From Marsupella aquatica (lineage: Eukaryota > Marchantiophyta): a stretch of 64,000 nucleotides of DNA. Each line of letters starts with the position of its first letter. Positions within the stretch are counted from its first letter, which is position 1. The position numbers were made by a program, and so were the translations under genes. The notes under the pieces were generated by a model that did not search any database, was not told where the DNA came from, and saw only the letters and a program-made list of their open reading frames with translations. Location of the stretch: NCBI GenBank assembly GCA_973895155.1, contig OZ316898.1, positions 7,254,001 through 7,318,000 of the forward strand, written 5' to 3'. Positions 1-13,945 of this stretch are shown here, piece by piece.

Positions 1-612
1 AGGTTGTCGGTTAAGGACTATGGAGAGTTTCTGAAGCAGTAATTTGTCTCTGATCATGATAGTTTTCTGTTTAATCTCCTCTGTCATCAGGGGAGGAATA
101 TATATATTCTAACTGCACTCTATGTACATCCAAGTTTCAGCAGATCATGTCCACATGGTCCTCAGACCTAGTAAGACTTAGACACTTCTTGAGACCCTTC
201 TTTCCAGGACATCATCTTAGTTTAGTATCAGTTCTAAAAAGGGGTTAAACAAATCCCAAAAGTGGATGAGTTTATAAATAACAGAGGATATTAAGAATGT
301 AAAATTGAAGTACATAAACAAAGTTAGTTAAAATTAGTCTGCTACTTTGTTTCAGATATTTCACCTGACTAATTTTTTTTTATAATTCTAAATATCTTCT
401 CCAATATTAGTAAAAATGAATGAATGCAGGGACAGACTCAAGCTACCTGCAGTTAGCTAGCTTGAGCATGGGAAGGCTCCAGCTACCTGTAGTTTTCAAA
501 ATTGTATAAAATGCATAGGAGTTAGAAATTAAACTAAAGCATAAAACTTGTATCTTTCATCCACCCTCAATAGAACCTGTAAATGCTTATAGCAAATGCA
601 AATGACCAACAG

Positions 613-3600
613 GACAGGAGATGGAGCAAACGACTCAAGAGCATTAAAAGCAGCTGATGTTGGTATCAGGTACATATTTATTAAGACCAACACATGCTCA
701 CAAAATTACAAACACTCAGCAGATTAGTTTGCAATTCATAGGCTGCCGTGTGCATGGACACTTCTGTTACTCAATACATGGCTCTTTTCATTTCCATCAT
801 CTACTCTTAGATTGGAAGATTTTGCAAGCTTTTTACTTAGTAAAGCATAAGAACACAACATTTCGGAAGAAAATTTGGAATAAAGAAGCGTCCCAAAATT
901 AATGACGGTCATTGTGGTATGCCAAAATCTCCATGAAAGAGTGGCTGACAAGTGAATCTTCCATTGTAAGACAGCATTGCTAGCAAGCCTTTGGAGAGCA
1001 ATGACACCATGGCCGCAGGACCTAGTATTGCAGCTCCTTTCAACACGAAGCTTGCCGATATTGGGGTTGTGCCCATGGTAAGCTAGAATGAATATCTTAA
1101 TACAAAATAAGCATTTGCCTGGGTTACTCATAATGCTTGCTTAGGAGGAGATTACATATTGAGCTTGCTCGTTCTAAGACAGCTATTTTAACTTATTCAT
1201 AATCAAATGTATTCTCTCTGATTCAGAGTCAATTCAACTAGGTTATGAAACACAAACTATATTTCCTATTCAAAAGTATTGAAAGAATGATTATCAGGAA
1301 GTTATTAATGGCAAAAGTGCAAAACAAAAAACAAAAAAAGGCAAAAGTGCATACATCTAAAAGTAGACAAGGTACAGTACTTTTGGATGAAACAAGTGCT
1401 GCATTAACTAGGTACGAGTCAATGTACCTTTATAGGTATAGTACTTTGCATGTGATTCAAAGAGATGTAGGCTAATTTTGTTCCCTTCTAATTTTTGGCT
1501 CTATTATTTTGGAAAAGCTCTCTATGCAGGCCACACATGCTGATCCATAAACATTACGCATTGTAAATTTTATAACCAATGGACATATAAGTTTCACTGC
1601 ATCAATGAATAGAGTCTTACAGTAGTTTCAGCCTGGTTGAGGCTGAAGAGAGCAGTTGTCTCATGCAAATGAAAAACAGTGACTTGAAAAAAGTAAAGGG
1701 GCTGGAAGGAATTACTAAATTCAAAAGGACAAGGAAAAATCAAAGGGGCTGGAAGGAATTACTAAATTCTAAATAACACACTGCAAAACTATCATAGGCT
1801 AGCTAGACCAGATTAACATAAAAATACATTCTTAGCAATTCAAAAACCACAAGATAGCCAAAGTGTGTTCCACCATATATATAGCATTATAGCATGCTCA
1901 TCCCTGAGCATGTTTGAGTTTTTGTCTTGTAATGATTTGAAAGTAAATGAAATATGAGAACATAACTAGAAGGATGGGTGCACAGTGACCAATGAAAAGT
2001 ACAATCAAGGATGCTACATGTGTGCACTTAATTCAATGTCCTCATGAATGACACTCATTTCAATAAAAACCATAAACTTAGGAAAAAAAACATGAGGGGA
2101 ACTTAAGACACAATCAAAATTATTTATCTCATTCATGAGAATATTCAAGTGGTGGAGCCGTTCATTTCATCTCTAATAAATCACAAACATTTAAATTTAT
2201 AAGGGGGCTGCCAAAATAAGTTCAAAATACTTTAGAATCCTAAAAATTAAAGGGGTCCATAAATTAATTAAAAATGTATATAATACACAGGCTGCCCCTT
2301 GATAAGGCACATTGAAATAAAAATATATACACCAAAACTCTGAATAAGACAAAATCTGAAAGGTGCATTCACCATTATAGCAGTTTCAAAAACCACAAGA
2401 TAACCAAAGTGTGTCCACCATATAGCTGCCTCACAAAAATTCTGTAACCTTATCAATTCTTTCTTTTGAAAATTTTCCAAAATGACATGGGACCCTTTTC
2501 TCACACCTCTTACTAATTATCGTGCAGGTCCTGGCAGAGGGAAGATGTGCACTTGTAAATGCAACGGTGATGTTTAAGTACATGTATTTTTATGCTCTGA
2601 TTCAAGCAACGGCTGTTATGGTTTTGTACAAGTAAACATTCTCAGATTAACCTAACTTTTGTTACTTTGGCTTGCTGCTATATCAGAGAAATTTCTCCAG
2701 GCTAGGGTTCTCATTATGAGATATATTATATTATTGCATCATTGGTCCAGAGCAATCACATTATTCTAAGTCGCTCAATTTTCAATTATGATGTGATATG
2801 AATTGTGTACTGTGGGTGATAGTCATTATCTTTCCCTGCTGGTAATCACACATCAAAATGTGGCTGCATTCATTGATTGAAAGGAAAAACCTACGATTAT
2901 CACGGTATGCAAGGGTGTCGTACATCGTATATGTCATATTTTGATGTGCAGTTACCGAGACCCCATTATCTTTATCTGATCTAAGTCATTTAAACAGATC
3001 TGGCAGGGATCTTGACGTCCTCATTTATTTTCTTCCACCCATCATGCACAGATAATTATAGTGTTATAATTTTTTGTGGAAGTATATCAGGGCTTTTAAA
3101 TACAATTTGAAAATATTCTTAGAATTTTTCCAAAAGATAGGGGTAAAAACATGTTTGAATTGTATTTTATTTTTAATGCCTCCTTAGAGTGAGGAGCTCT
3201 TCCCTGCCTTCAGAAGAAGAAACCTTGGAGTTCCTGAAGGCTAGGTTCTCACAAATCTCTCATAGTACTCCTAAGTGACTGAGCCAGGGCTTGTTTGAAA
3301 TTTTTTCCATTATTCAAACTTTACCCTCAATTCTGTCGAAACTAGGCATCAGCAAACCCCATTTCTTAGTTTTAAGCTTTGCAGTTGCCCCAAAGATGAA
3401 CTCAAGTTGGAGAGCCCGTAGATAAAGTCCAAGAAGGGTTGTCGCCATGCAAATCGCCTGTACTCCTCTATGCTAAATGCCTACAGCTACAGTCGAGAGT
3501 CAATGCTTGCGTTGACGGTGTCCAAGACGTATGTCTGGGAGCAGGGAAAATTTGCCTGGAATTAGTTGAATGACAGTCAAAAGTATTGCATATCTCACGA

Positions 3601-5433
3601 CTGCCTCGAGTCCCATTAAGTTCTTATCGATCCCAAGAATGCATACCAACAGTCAACTCCAATTAGCTTGAGAATATTTTTTAATGCGACTATGTCAAAT
3701 GTGACAAGGATGGCTAAGTAGGATCTAATACAAATACAAATATATGTGCATATGCATAGGTAGAGTTCCCCATACCCTTTTCACAAGAATTACATAAATA
3801 TCTAAATTAGATGCTATCAGAAAATATATGACCTTTGGCTTCACTCTATGGAGTAGGTCATGAAGGGTTGACTTCAACCAGTCCTAGGTGCTCATGATAT
3901 GAATTGCATGCAATTAGCCTGCCCCATGTTATGCCTTTGCCCCTAGAGTCACAATCTAGAGGTTTCACTCTATGTATAGCCCTAATTTAATAATAGACAG
4001 CACCGCTTAGTACTGTAGGTTGACTGTGCTTCTAATCAAGCCATGAAGCTCCTCATTTAACTTAGGGAGCTGCTTTGTAAAGCAGGTACCAACTGGAGCT
4101 ATATGTGTATCAGTATTTGTGGGCAGACCTAGGTCTGGTTTTTCCCATGGTTTTATTCATGCCTGCCACTAAGCCCAGGAAGGAGCTGTCCAGAGGCAGG
4201 CCTGAGAGTAATTTGCTCGCATTTCCAATTCTGCTGAGTGTTTATGGCCAAAGCATCTTCATAATACTGTTCCAAGCTGTGGCACAAGTTTTTCTCCAAC
4301 AACAGGTTAATATTAAAAGGCTTCTTTTATTTTCCTCCCGATTCTCCTTTTTTCTTGGGGGGTGAGGAGAGGCACAAATTGAGGTAAGGATCAATGGTAC
4401 CTTGGGAGTTCTAGACAAATTGGAAAAATCCTCATTATGATTTGATTTATTTTGGAGAGTTTTTTTCCAGAAACTTAGGCATGCTGGCCTGTGTAAGATT
4501 GTTGACTTATGAACGTCATTAAATGACCCTTTTCATCTCCTTTTGGTGCCTAGATATGGTACGAGAATCCCAATGACAAATTTCATGGAAGGGACCAAGG
4601 AAATGATAATTCTGGATTCAACACATATTACAACCAAAACAGTACCGTTTCATTTATTTTCTCTTCATTTCAGGTGAGACGGACTATTTTGATTGGGTTT
4701 TGTTAGTTCTTTTATCTATTCTGAAAACTGGGTTGTAAGAACACTAGTAATCATAGAAATGTTTGTACAATTAGAAGGCTATGTTTTGCAAGCTATAGAA
4801 TCATCATCTAAAGAATTTTTTTCCAAGGAAAAATACTCTAATCTGTATTCCTGACGTCCTTCTTTGTGAATATGAGTCATATCCAAGTGCAAACTAGCTT
4901 AAAATTTTGACAGTTCTTTACCCGGTTCATTACTAATGTTAACAGCTTTTGGTGGAATGTAGTATGTGGGTATGGCGCTGGCACTCAGCCAAAGTTTTGG
5001 AATGTTTAGGTGCTCACCATTCTCCAATCTGCCACTGATTGCTGCAATAGTCAGCCTTTACGTTCTATGCTCACTGTTTATGCTAAAACCAATTCCATTT
5101 TCCATGAAGGCTTTTAGAATGGTTGACCTCTCACAACACATGAATTTCTTGTATGGTCTTTGGGTCATGGCAATTGGGAATTCTCTCCTCTTCCTTGTTT
5201 TTGAGAGATATGCCGTAAAGCATCAGTCAACAGAGATGGACGTGACAACTGTTTATGATGAAGAGATGGAGGCCAACAACCCTTCCCCACCAAATTCATC
5301 GTTTCATAGAGCTATGGTTGTGTTGAAGGGGGAAGGGGAAAATTGCAATGTTGTTATGCCAGTAATACCTGATTATGTAAAAGTTGCAGAAGCTGCTGCC
5401 CCAGTTTGGGCTAGACTAATATCCACTAGGTAG
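613..5433 (+). CDS. P5B-type P-type ATPase, C-terminal exons (5' end outside or unresolved)
   Basis: Six exons join in frame: about 613-669, 975-1077, 2528-2631, 4083-4305, 4554-4673 and 4963-5433, ending in TAG. All junctions are AG/GT and the phases match. The first exon encodes TGDGAND, the hinge motif of P-type ATPases; the P5B position usually occupied by Cys after GDGAND is Ser here. The second gives AAGPSIAAPFNTKLADIGVVP and the third VLAEGRCALVN, which match the P5B 'SIAAPF...VP..I.EGR.AL' block after the hinge. The later exons carry hydrophobic helices: ATVMFKYMYFYALIQATAV, a two-helix exon with the RP.SNLL.FP segment, and SSFQYVGMALA followed by two more. P5B pumps act in endomembranes; animal members (ATP13A2/3) move polyamines, while the plant substrate is unsettled. 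The soluble N, P and A domains lie upstream and were not found in positions 1-612. No break is seen, so the gene is probably functional. Confidence 0.85.
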
Positions 5434-8400
5434 CACAAAGTAGAAAGACACACTCACTTCTTGTCAATTACAGTTTTCCAGATTTTCAAATAGCTACCTA
5501 GGCAATTCTCATGCACAAATTATTGGCTAAATGTAGGAGAGCTTGTATAATAATTAGTGAAGGAAATTAATGTTATTAAACATTTTCACTATGCATCAAT
5601 AGTACATACCTGACTTTATAATTTGAAGGTTGGAATTATAGTAAATGTGAGAGTAAATGGTTGTGGAATTGTTTGTGAAAGGTTAGGTTGCTCACTCTAC
5701 TCAGAGGTATTTGCTTGATCAACCCCCAAAAGGAAACTTGTTACTTGATCGACCCCCTGAGGTCTATCAATGGTCCAGATCTGAGATTGAAAGGTCCATC
5801 AACGGTCCAGGTTGGGGAAAAGTATTGAGGGGGTTGATTAAACAAACTTTTTCCAGAAGGGGGTCTACTAAGCATATCTCTCGGACTCTACTTAAGTGCC
5901 CGGGGTACTCCTTTTTTTATTTAATTATCACGCCCACATAAGTACATGTTTTTTTTAATTACTGGCCCGATTACTGGGTTTGGTCGTGAGGGTTTAATGG
6001 AAGACTTATAAACCATTCTGGAAGAACATTAGGAATATTTAATATTTTAATCCAATTATTCTTGAACATTGAATAAAGTAGCTTAGATTTGGGCTTAGTT
6101 TGTGTTTTAAAAACCAAAATTTTGACTAATTCCCAATGAATTTAAAAAACTAAGAAAGAAGGGAAAAGTAATTAAATTTGTTTTCTTATGTTTTAGGAAG
6201 CTTGGCACTTTGCAAAAATAATCCTGCTGCCTTGTGCCTCAACTAGGCTCCCTGGGACAACCAGCACCTTCCTAGTCTCACATACTAGTACCCCAAATGA
6301 GCTATCCACTATTGTGCAACCAATTCTAAATCAGTTTTATCCCAGGGCTTTCAACCATACATTTTAGTAACTTTACAAGTACATTGAACACAAAAGTGTC
6401 AGATGAGGGCCCTAGTTTGTACCAAAAGTTTCATAAAGGCTTATCACATAAATTTGTTTTGGCAAGGGTCCCATATCAAGGGTTTCACTTCCATAGAATT
6501 GACATATCACGTGCTACAAAGAATATGGTAGTTTATTAGTTTTAAGGAAAAACTTATAAATTTTCGTGGAAGAACTTCAGAATCTTTTAAATCCAATTTT
6601 GAGTCTTGTAAAAACATTATGGTACTTTTAATGAAATTTTTGGAATATTTAGGGTTTTAAAAATTAAAAAAATTCTTACATTTTAGGGGGTGCAGGGCTT
6701 AAAAGAGTCGCAGGTGATGGAGGGCTTCTATGTAAAGAGACCCCCTTGGGTCCCATCAAACATATACCTCTATAAAACAAGTAATCCAGGTTCTGGTCAA
6801 CTCAGCAGTCCTTGCGTTGTCCTTCAATCCCCATGGTCAACTACAGAAATCATTGAGTTGTCCTTCCCATTGGAGACTGCTTCTTCAAGATTAAGTTTCA
6901 TAGATTGCCAAACTATTCCAAGAAATGTTCTTAGACAACTGACTCTTATGGCTCAGATTGACCATCTCATAACTAAAGGAGCATTTGATCATATTTCTTG
7001 TAAACTAGGAAACGAAATATGCGTGGGGCGCCCAAAATGACAATTGGACTTGACAACTGAGGGAAGAAACCAGCAGCTTTAGGGTAGTCGGCTCACTTGG
7101 GCTCGAGCTTGATCAAAAATTAAATTGGCTCTATGTTTATGAACAGCTTTAAAATGTGTCAAAGAAACAGCATCTCATGTGGGTTTTTAATACTAAATTT
7201 GAGAACAGTTATAGAATAAGTATTCCAAAAAGGTAAAAATAGATTAAAAACTTATATTTCAAATGTTTTAGGGGTGTTTATTTATCCAAAAAAATTTACT
7301 CTTGAATATGGGAACTCCTTTGAAATGGTCTGGAAGTTGTGTCACTCCAGTGAAACCTCAATGAGTTATTAACAATGGTCCATTCAGTGTCATGTGCGGA
7401 CCCTTTAGCTTCTTTCAGATGGTTTGGAAGTTGTGTTGCTGCTCCAACTTGGAGCTCAAACCATGCGTTGTCGAGTCCTTGCAAACCATAGTTATGTAAT
7501 ATAGTAAACAGAATCATGACTAATAATCAGGCGAGTTCCTATGGGATCGCGAAAAGGAAAGATTAGGGGGCAGATTTGGTGATGAGATAACAATGGAAAA
7601 ATGATTTTGAAAACATGATTGCTTCAATACGTTTCTCATGATCTAACAGCCAGAATCCATTATAGTGGGAATTCAAATCTAAATAAATAAATGGTACATA
7701 TCACAAATGTAATGAAAATCAATGCATGACATAACAGTCATTAATGGTTTCGAGCTGACACAACAGACCGGAATCAAGGAGGTTGTGGTGTATGATTGTA
7801 TGAATGTACAAGTAAAAATGCTGGAAAACTCATAAACATGATGTATACAGTACAACACTTTTAACTTGAAAGTCCAGGGCCCATTTTCCCAAATTTAGTC
7901 CATACAATATAGAATTTATTGGCTGAAGTGACGGGGCCCCAAAAATCTTAGTAATAAGGGTTATGTAAAGCTACGTTCCAGTGCTAGTGACTAGAGTGAA
8001 GTCTCGATGATCTCTCAATAAGGACAAACTGAAAATTAGAGTGAACAAATTAGCAAAGATGGGACAAAGATGAACAAGAAACAACATAGAATTCTTTAAT
8101 TAATTTGTTTGCAGTATTGTTTTTGGTCTTCATCTCTTTTTAGGTTCAAGGAATTATGGGTAATCAGGCTAGTTATGAATTAAATGACCTGGCCCAATAA
8201 CTCATAGTTCGAAAGGGTATTACTGTTTGGCATTTTGTGACCAATTCGGCCTGTTATGACCTGTAGGATTCACCACAGCCCTGATATACAAGAAATTAAA
8301 TTGGGTAAAAACCTCAACTAAAGCTTTTTGCTCTGTATAAATGGGTCTAGGGTCTGTCCGCTTGGCTTAGCTGCTCACAGGTTCTCTTCTTCGTTTTGAA

Positions 8401-9400
8401 ATAAAAATAATTGTTGAGCAGGCTTCTGGGTTGCAAAAAGCTGCTAGGTCTAATTCAGTTACATGGTCAACCATTCTGATCATTTCTGGCATGAACTGGG
8501 CCACTAAAGCTGACTCCGCAAATCCTGAATGTATGCTGGGATGGACTGCTCACATGAACCTTGCAGCCCAGATGGACCAGAAATGTATGAATATTCTTAC
8601 AGAAAAAAAAATGTGCTGATCACAGAAAGGTTTTTAGCTGTCGTTGGGCTGGTCCAATCTGACATTTTGTCACAGGTTTAGGTCCATGGGAGCTTTAGTT
8701 GCCAGAATCCTCATCTTTAACAACATATTAATTAGTAAAGGAATCTTTGTACTGTACTCGTTAATATCACCATCCCTCTCCGGTGGTCCTCAGACTCCCC
8801 TGGACTCCTGGAGAAATCTCACGTATCTCACCACCTGTCAGAGTGTCTCGTTTATCTGGAACCAGAAAATTCGATGGAAGCAATTATAGTTCAGAACTCA
8901 CACAGGAGATTTTAAAGCTTATATTTTCTCCGAAAATGATGATTCAACACGAGAAACAACGCCCATTCTCTTTTGTAATTAATGATACCAGCCCAGATTG
9001 GAGAGTTGGACTTTGAAGACTTGGTGTTCGCTTAAACTACTTTATGGTCACTCAGGTCAATCGTATTCGATCACTCATCACTCAGAGTGCAAACACTTGA
9101 ACTATGGCAAAAAGTCATAAACTATTGTGACTCTATGGTAAGGTGTTGCACAGCAAAGTTGTCTGCAGATATGATCGTTGGGCTTACCAGGCCAGGCTAT
9201 TCCTCGTTCCGTGATACCCGGCGTCTTGGTCGGTGCCCATAAGTTGCAAATTTCTCGACTTTTCTTTAATCTGCAACAGTTATTTAATCTGCTACAGTTA
9301 TTTAATCTGATATTAATTCAACGATCAGAAAGAATCACAATCACTTGCAGATTTCAAAGTGCTTCGACATTTGGGTCTCAGGTCTACCTGCAGTCATAGC
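5434..9400. other. Gene-poor AT-rich stretch downstream of the P5B gene
   Basis: No multi-exon gene can be built here. An open frame at 6690-7040 (116 codons) resembles no family I know and lacks clear coding bias. Around 5715-5880 there is a short local repetition of 'tt.atc.a.ccccc' and 'tc.a..ggtcca' phrases. The segment at 8783-9016 contains KFDGSNYSS, which superficially recalls Copia gag proteins, but the flanking residues do not follow that family. I treat the whole stretch as intergenic or decayed repeat sequence. Confidence 0.4.
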
Positions 9401-9849
9401 CACACTGTAGCCAAATAATTCTTTAACCTTAGACGGGCAATATTAAAGTCTGAAACTCATTATGAGTGGCAGAGTCTATCCTGCTCGCTGTCCGCTCAAA
9501 CATTGACGAGCTAAGCGAGTTTCTCATTCCGCGGGTTGAGCACTTATCTCTCTGGAGAACGTTGCGTTTGAAGAATGGAGAATGACACCGAGGTCGGATC
9601 TCCGTGAGGTTTATGGCATTTCTTCCGGATCTCGTACCTAGCCTGATAGATTTGTTGCGCGCCATAGACTTGAAGCTGCCGGGCTCAGCATTGGCCTTTG
9701 AAGGAGAGCTATTGAGATGTTCGTGGTCCATGGTCTGAAAATTGAAAGTTCTAAATGCATCATTCCAACGATTCTCTTTGGATATGATTTGGTATCGACA
9801 GGGATTTCGCATAGTCGAACGTGCGCACTGATCGATCGAGTCCATCGAG

Positions 9850-10182
9850 TTGATTCTGCATACCGGTCTCCCTTTTTCCACCATTCATTATCGTTCAGGT
9901 AAGTGCTTGGCACCATCCCTCTTTATTACTAGCTAGCCTGATATATAGCTCGAAACCTTAAGATGTCAAAAATATCAGATGTCAAGGGAAACTGGCAGAA
10001 AGATTTCTCCCTCCCCATGTTGATTCTGCATCCTGGTCTCCCCTTTTCCACCATTCATTATCGTTCCGGTAAGTGCTTGCCACCATCCCACTTTATTACT
10101 AGCCTGATAGCTCGAAATCTTACGAATATCAAAATTTCAGATGTAAAGGGAAACTGGCAGAAATCTTTCTCCCTTCTTATGT
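9850..10182. repeat. Tandem duplication, two units of about 170 bp
   Basis: The block starting TTGATTCTGCAT at 9850 recurs from 10020. The shared content is the 'CCACCATTCATTATCGTTC' phrase, the 'TTTATTACTAGC' phrase, 'GATGT.AAGGGAAACTGGCAGAAA' and a C/T-rich end. The two units differ by scattered substitutions and small indels, so the duplication is not recent. No coding function is apparent. Confidence 0.8.
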
Positions 10183-11351
10183 AATTAAGTATTAATCCTT
10201 AGTCCACTGCCCATGTATATACACCCAAGAGTTGCCATTCGGTATATTAATTTCTATCAGAGCATATCCTCGTGAGGAGGTGATATGTCTTCAACATAGA
10301 GAACCTCTGACATTAGGAGAATTCCGAATGGCTAGGCTTTGTATATCCTGGGTACCTTTTGCAAATACAAATGGCTGATTACGGTAGTTTCTTGGATTTG
10401 CGTATGCTTTGAATCATATCTCTTTCTGTTACTCGTAAAATTTGCTTGAGACAGTTCATGTAAATTTCCACTCAATCTAGAATTCTAGAGCAGTTTTGAT
10501 CGTTCATGATATATTTAAGTTCGGAGTGAGTCACGCTAAGGACTTAAACACTTAAGGGGCTTATAGATCTGTTTTAGTGAGCACATGACAGCCCAGATTC
10601 TATCAGTCTTTGTTCCCAATTGGTCCAGATTAAATCTTATATCTGTATATTTATTGGATGGTTCTGTTTTAAGCAACGAGGCTGATCCAGTTTAGTCCAC
10701 ATTTAGGTGTAGCGTGAGAGAATGGACGAAAATCTACCTTTCTGGACCATGCCCTCGATCTAAGTCATCCCAAATGTTTTTATTTCTCAGTACTATCGTT
10801 ATGAACCCAGTTTATGATCGATTAACTATATACCCATTTCTAATTGAATTAGACTTGTCACTCAGGTACCGATCATGCTTGTGTAATGGAATGCATTGAT
10901 CTTCATGTATTCCAAAGCGCAAATATTATCTAAATTTATAAATTCTCTGATTGAAACGATTATTTCTGCTCAGCAAGATCGATCAAATCAAGACGGTCTT
11001 CTCAATAATGTTCAAGACCCCTCATGAATTTCCAAGATTAGAGGTTCGTTGTGTAAGCCGTATCGAACTCACATTTCGTATTCATAGTTAGTATCCTAGT
11101 AGGTGTCTCTGACCATTACGGATTCAACAATAATATATTCTTCCAGCACTCAAATGACTAGCCAGATATCTTCATATTTGGCTTTAGGCCGGTCTCTGGA
11201 GTCGAAAGGTCTTTGCAATTTTTCCCATTGAACAATGCATGGTTCTCTACCAGTCTGACGTATCTGACAACATGCATCTCTGAAATGTCGTATATTTGCA
11301 TGACTTTTCTAACAAATCATCTCGTCATGCAAATAAGATGGGGGATGAATG

Positions 11352-13945
11352 CCCTCTACTTCAGTCTGAAGGTTATAGACTGACAGTGGTAGGCCAAAAA
11401 ATGGTCAGGACTTCCGTTTGATGTCCTAAAAGAGCAGATTCTGTAATAAAATGACGCTGAATCCCGGATGTGAGGGGTTGTGGTTTCCACATGGATCGAA
11501 GTGGAAACCCTAAACTCGTTGCTATGGGTGAGAGTTTTCAGAAACTTCCCTTCAAAAGTCGTGATCTTGAAAGTGTGAATGCAAAATTGGTTGTTCTCTC
11601 AAGTTTTCATGACGTATCTTTGCCTGACGAGGAGATAGGTTTAAATTTCCAGTCATTGCCTTTAGTTTACAGTGGCCATACTTTCCAAAGTGGACATTAA
11701 TTAGGATTACAGGCACAAGGCGTCGCTGAGTGGCAATTTGAAGACTAGCTAGTTCAACCCTTAAAATTGTTGGCAGTCTGACAATCTGTAAGTTCCGAAA
11801 ATTTTAGGCTCTTTTGTCTCAAGGAAGGGATCGAGTTTCTACTTGACTAAACCGCAGTTTTGGTGCTCCCGGTTCCTGCAGGATGTAGCATGGGAATCAC
11901 AGCTATGACCAGGCATAATTTAATGTTGTGTGTATGATGAATGATTGCCCTCAACTACGTTCTGTCTGGAGGTTATGGACTGACAATTTAACGGATCAAG
12001 AAGTGTCGGAATGTCTATGCTGTCCTGAGGAAACGAGAGAGAACTACAGTAGAAGAGAGTTACTTTGTACTTCTGACTTATATCCGATCTAGCTTATTCT
12101 GGCAAAGCCTTCGTGCTGTCAGTTTTTCCTGCGAAGGGATATATACATAGCATGTGAATCACAGCCAGATGTGGGTTCCCGCTGACAAGTCCCCTCAAGA
12201 TAGACCTGGCGGTTATTGGAAGACTGCTTAGTGGATCTGAAAACGTTTTGAATTTGCATTGTTTAGATCTTTTAAACCAAAGAAATTCCTTGCATTGACC
12301 CTTATATACATATGACGTAATCTAAGCTAGCCCTGATTGCCATTTCCTTCAGGGCATAACATGCAAAAACAGTTTGTAAGATAGTTTCACCTCAACAAAT
12401 CTATAAGCTGTAGGCTGGGGGCCGAGTTAAGATCTTCTGGGCCCGTATATTTTTTAATTAAAAGTCCTTTAATTCTACGAAAACCTGATCCCCAGTGTTG
12501 GTGGAAAATTCAAGTTATGCTCTCATTGCAGCGTTGAATCTCTACCACAATCTCGATTCGCTTAGGTTACAGAACTGATCGAGGGCTTTCCATGTGTGTA
12601 GATTCGGAGTCGACCTTCTGAAATGGATCGTGAATTTGGCTTCTCTGGGAATGTTGGTAGCTCTCATCGATCATGTGCATGTTATGGAAAGATTGCTTTC
12701 AAAATATATAGGGAAGCCCAATATCAACCTTCAGATGGGCGTTACAAAGTGCAGCACAGGATTCCCAAGCATAGACTATTCTGTGTTATAGATTGCAGAA
12801 GTTATCGTACATGTCCATACATTTAGGAGAAGTATGGACATCACATTTTCACACTATCGTTGTTTGCCTTATTTAAGTAGATGTGAAAGGTCAATTCTCA
12901 TTGAAGGTTAGATTAGCATAAGTAGTAAGATCTAGAGCAATTCTGGAGATGGCCCGTTCAGATTAACTTTCAGCCTTCATGTCCAACCCGAATTCAGCTT
13001 TTGGCTCAACCCTTAGGCAAACCAATTAATTGGTAGTTCCTTGAGTCCTTCAAATCTTAAAGAAGTAATAGTTAAGCATTTAAAATGTTAGCCGTGCCTC
13101 AGTTTTCTGGGACTAAGTCTTCTATGATCAGAGCTCAAGAATCACAGCCAAAGGCTTTGCCTGTCAATGGAGCATCTCAGTTTCTTCAAGCTTGATCTGG
13201 AGGTTGTAGGGTGTCCATAATGTAGGTCGACAACCCGTTCTGACGTTTACACTGGCTTAATGTGCTTGGACTGTCATCCCTTTCCATTGGTAATGGTAAT
13301 GGTAATGTATTATAAGCTCCGGGACCATGAAGGTATGGTTTCCAGATTGAGGCCGTCAATATTTGAGGCGCCTCAGCTCAGAGAAACTCATTACAGGCAT
13401 GCATCCGGGGAATTCAAAAAGTCCATTTTGCCGAGTTTTAACTTTCTAGTTACAGTGGCTAAAAACCCAAGGTCACATATAGAGACGATTGTCGTGCTCT
13501 TATATTTGACTAACTGTTTCAACTAATGTGTAGGTGTTCACAGAGACTCCCCTCCAGATTATGCAGAAGGATTCATGCTGACCATCTTCTAAGCTTGAAA
13601 TGATTATGTAAAACTACTACTAGCTTGATCTAGCTGCCAGCTTGTCTCCAGATGTAGTCCCCAATATTATTTCTCGTTGGCTAGAGCGGGGGCTAGAGTT
13701 TATAGATGATATATCTGCAAGGTCTTAATTCAAATTCTTAGAACATTCAAATTAATTACACTCTTCAACAAAAAGTGGTTAGCTTCGAAGTTTGACCGAA
13801 AGCCAAGAGTTCAATTGTTTTACCAATTCCTAAGGGTTTTCCATGGGACTAGGGTAGCAACCACTCTAAGTTTGTTTAACAGGTTGCAGAGGGTCCGATC
13901 CCCTCAACCGTGATCTGGTGGTTGTAGGCTCACAATTTCCTTTCC
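11352..13945. repeat. Degenerate motif recurring at spacings near 600 bp or multiples
   Basis: A phrase close to 'CCTCAA..NTGATCTGGAGGTTGTAGGCTGACAAT' occurs near 11352, 11950, 12193, 13185 and 13905. At 11.95, 12.19 and 13.19 kb it is preceded about 50-60 bp upstream by 'GAATCACAGC(C/T)'. Spacings are roughly 600, 240, 990 and 720 bp. In one frame the phrase reads like L..DLEVVGCP, which would suit a leucine-rich repeat, but stops interrupt all copies. These may be old diverged tandem duplications or the remains of a repeat-protein gene. Confidence 0.35.

Noticed and set aside
736-1131. 131-codon minus-strand frame at the left edge
   Set aside because: It is antisense to the P5B exon at 975-1077, which has splice sites, matching phase and family motifs.
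8783-9016. Segment KFDGSNYSS resembling a Copia gag motif
   Set aside because: Only the short phrase matches; the expected W and following gag helices and any pol sequence are missing.
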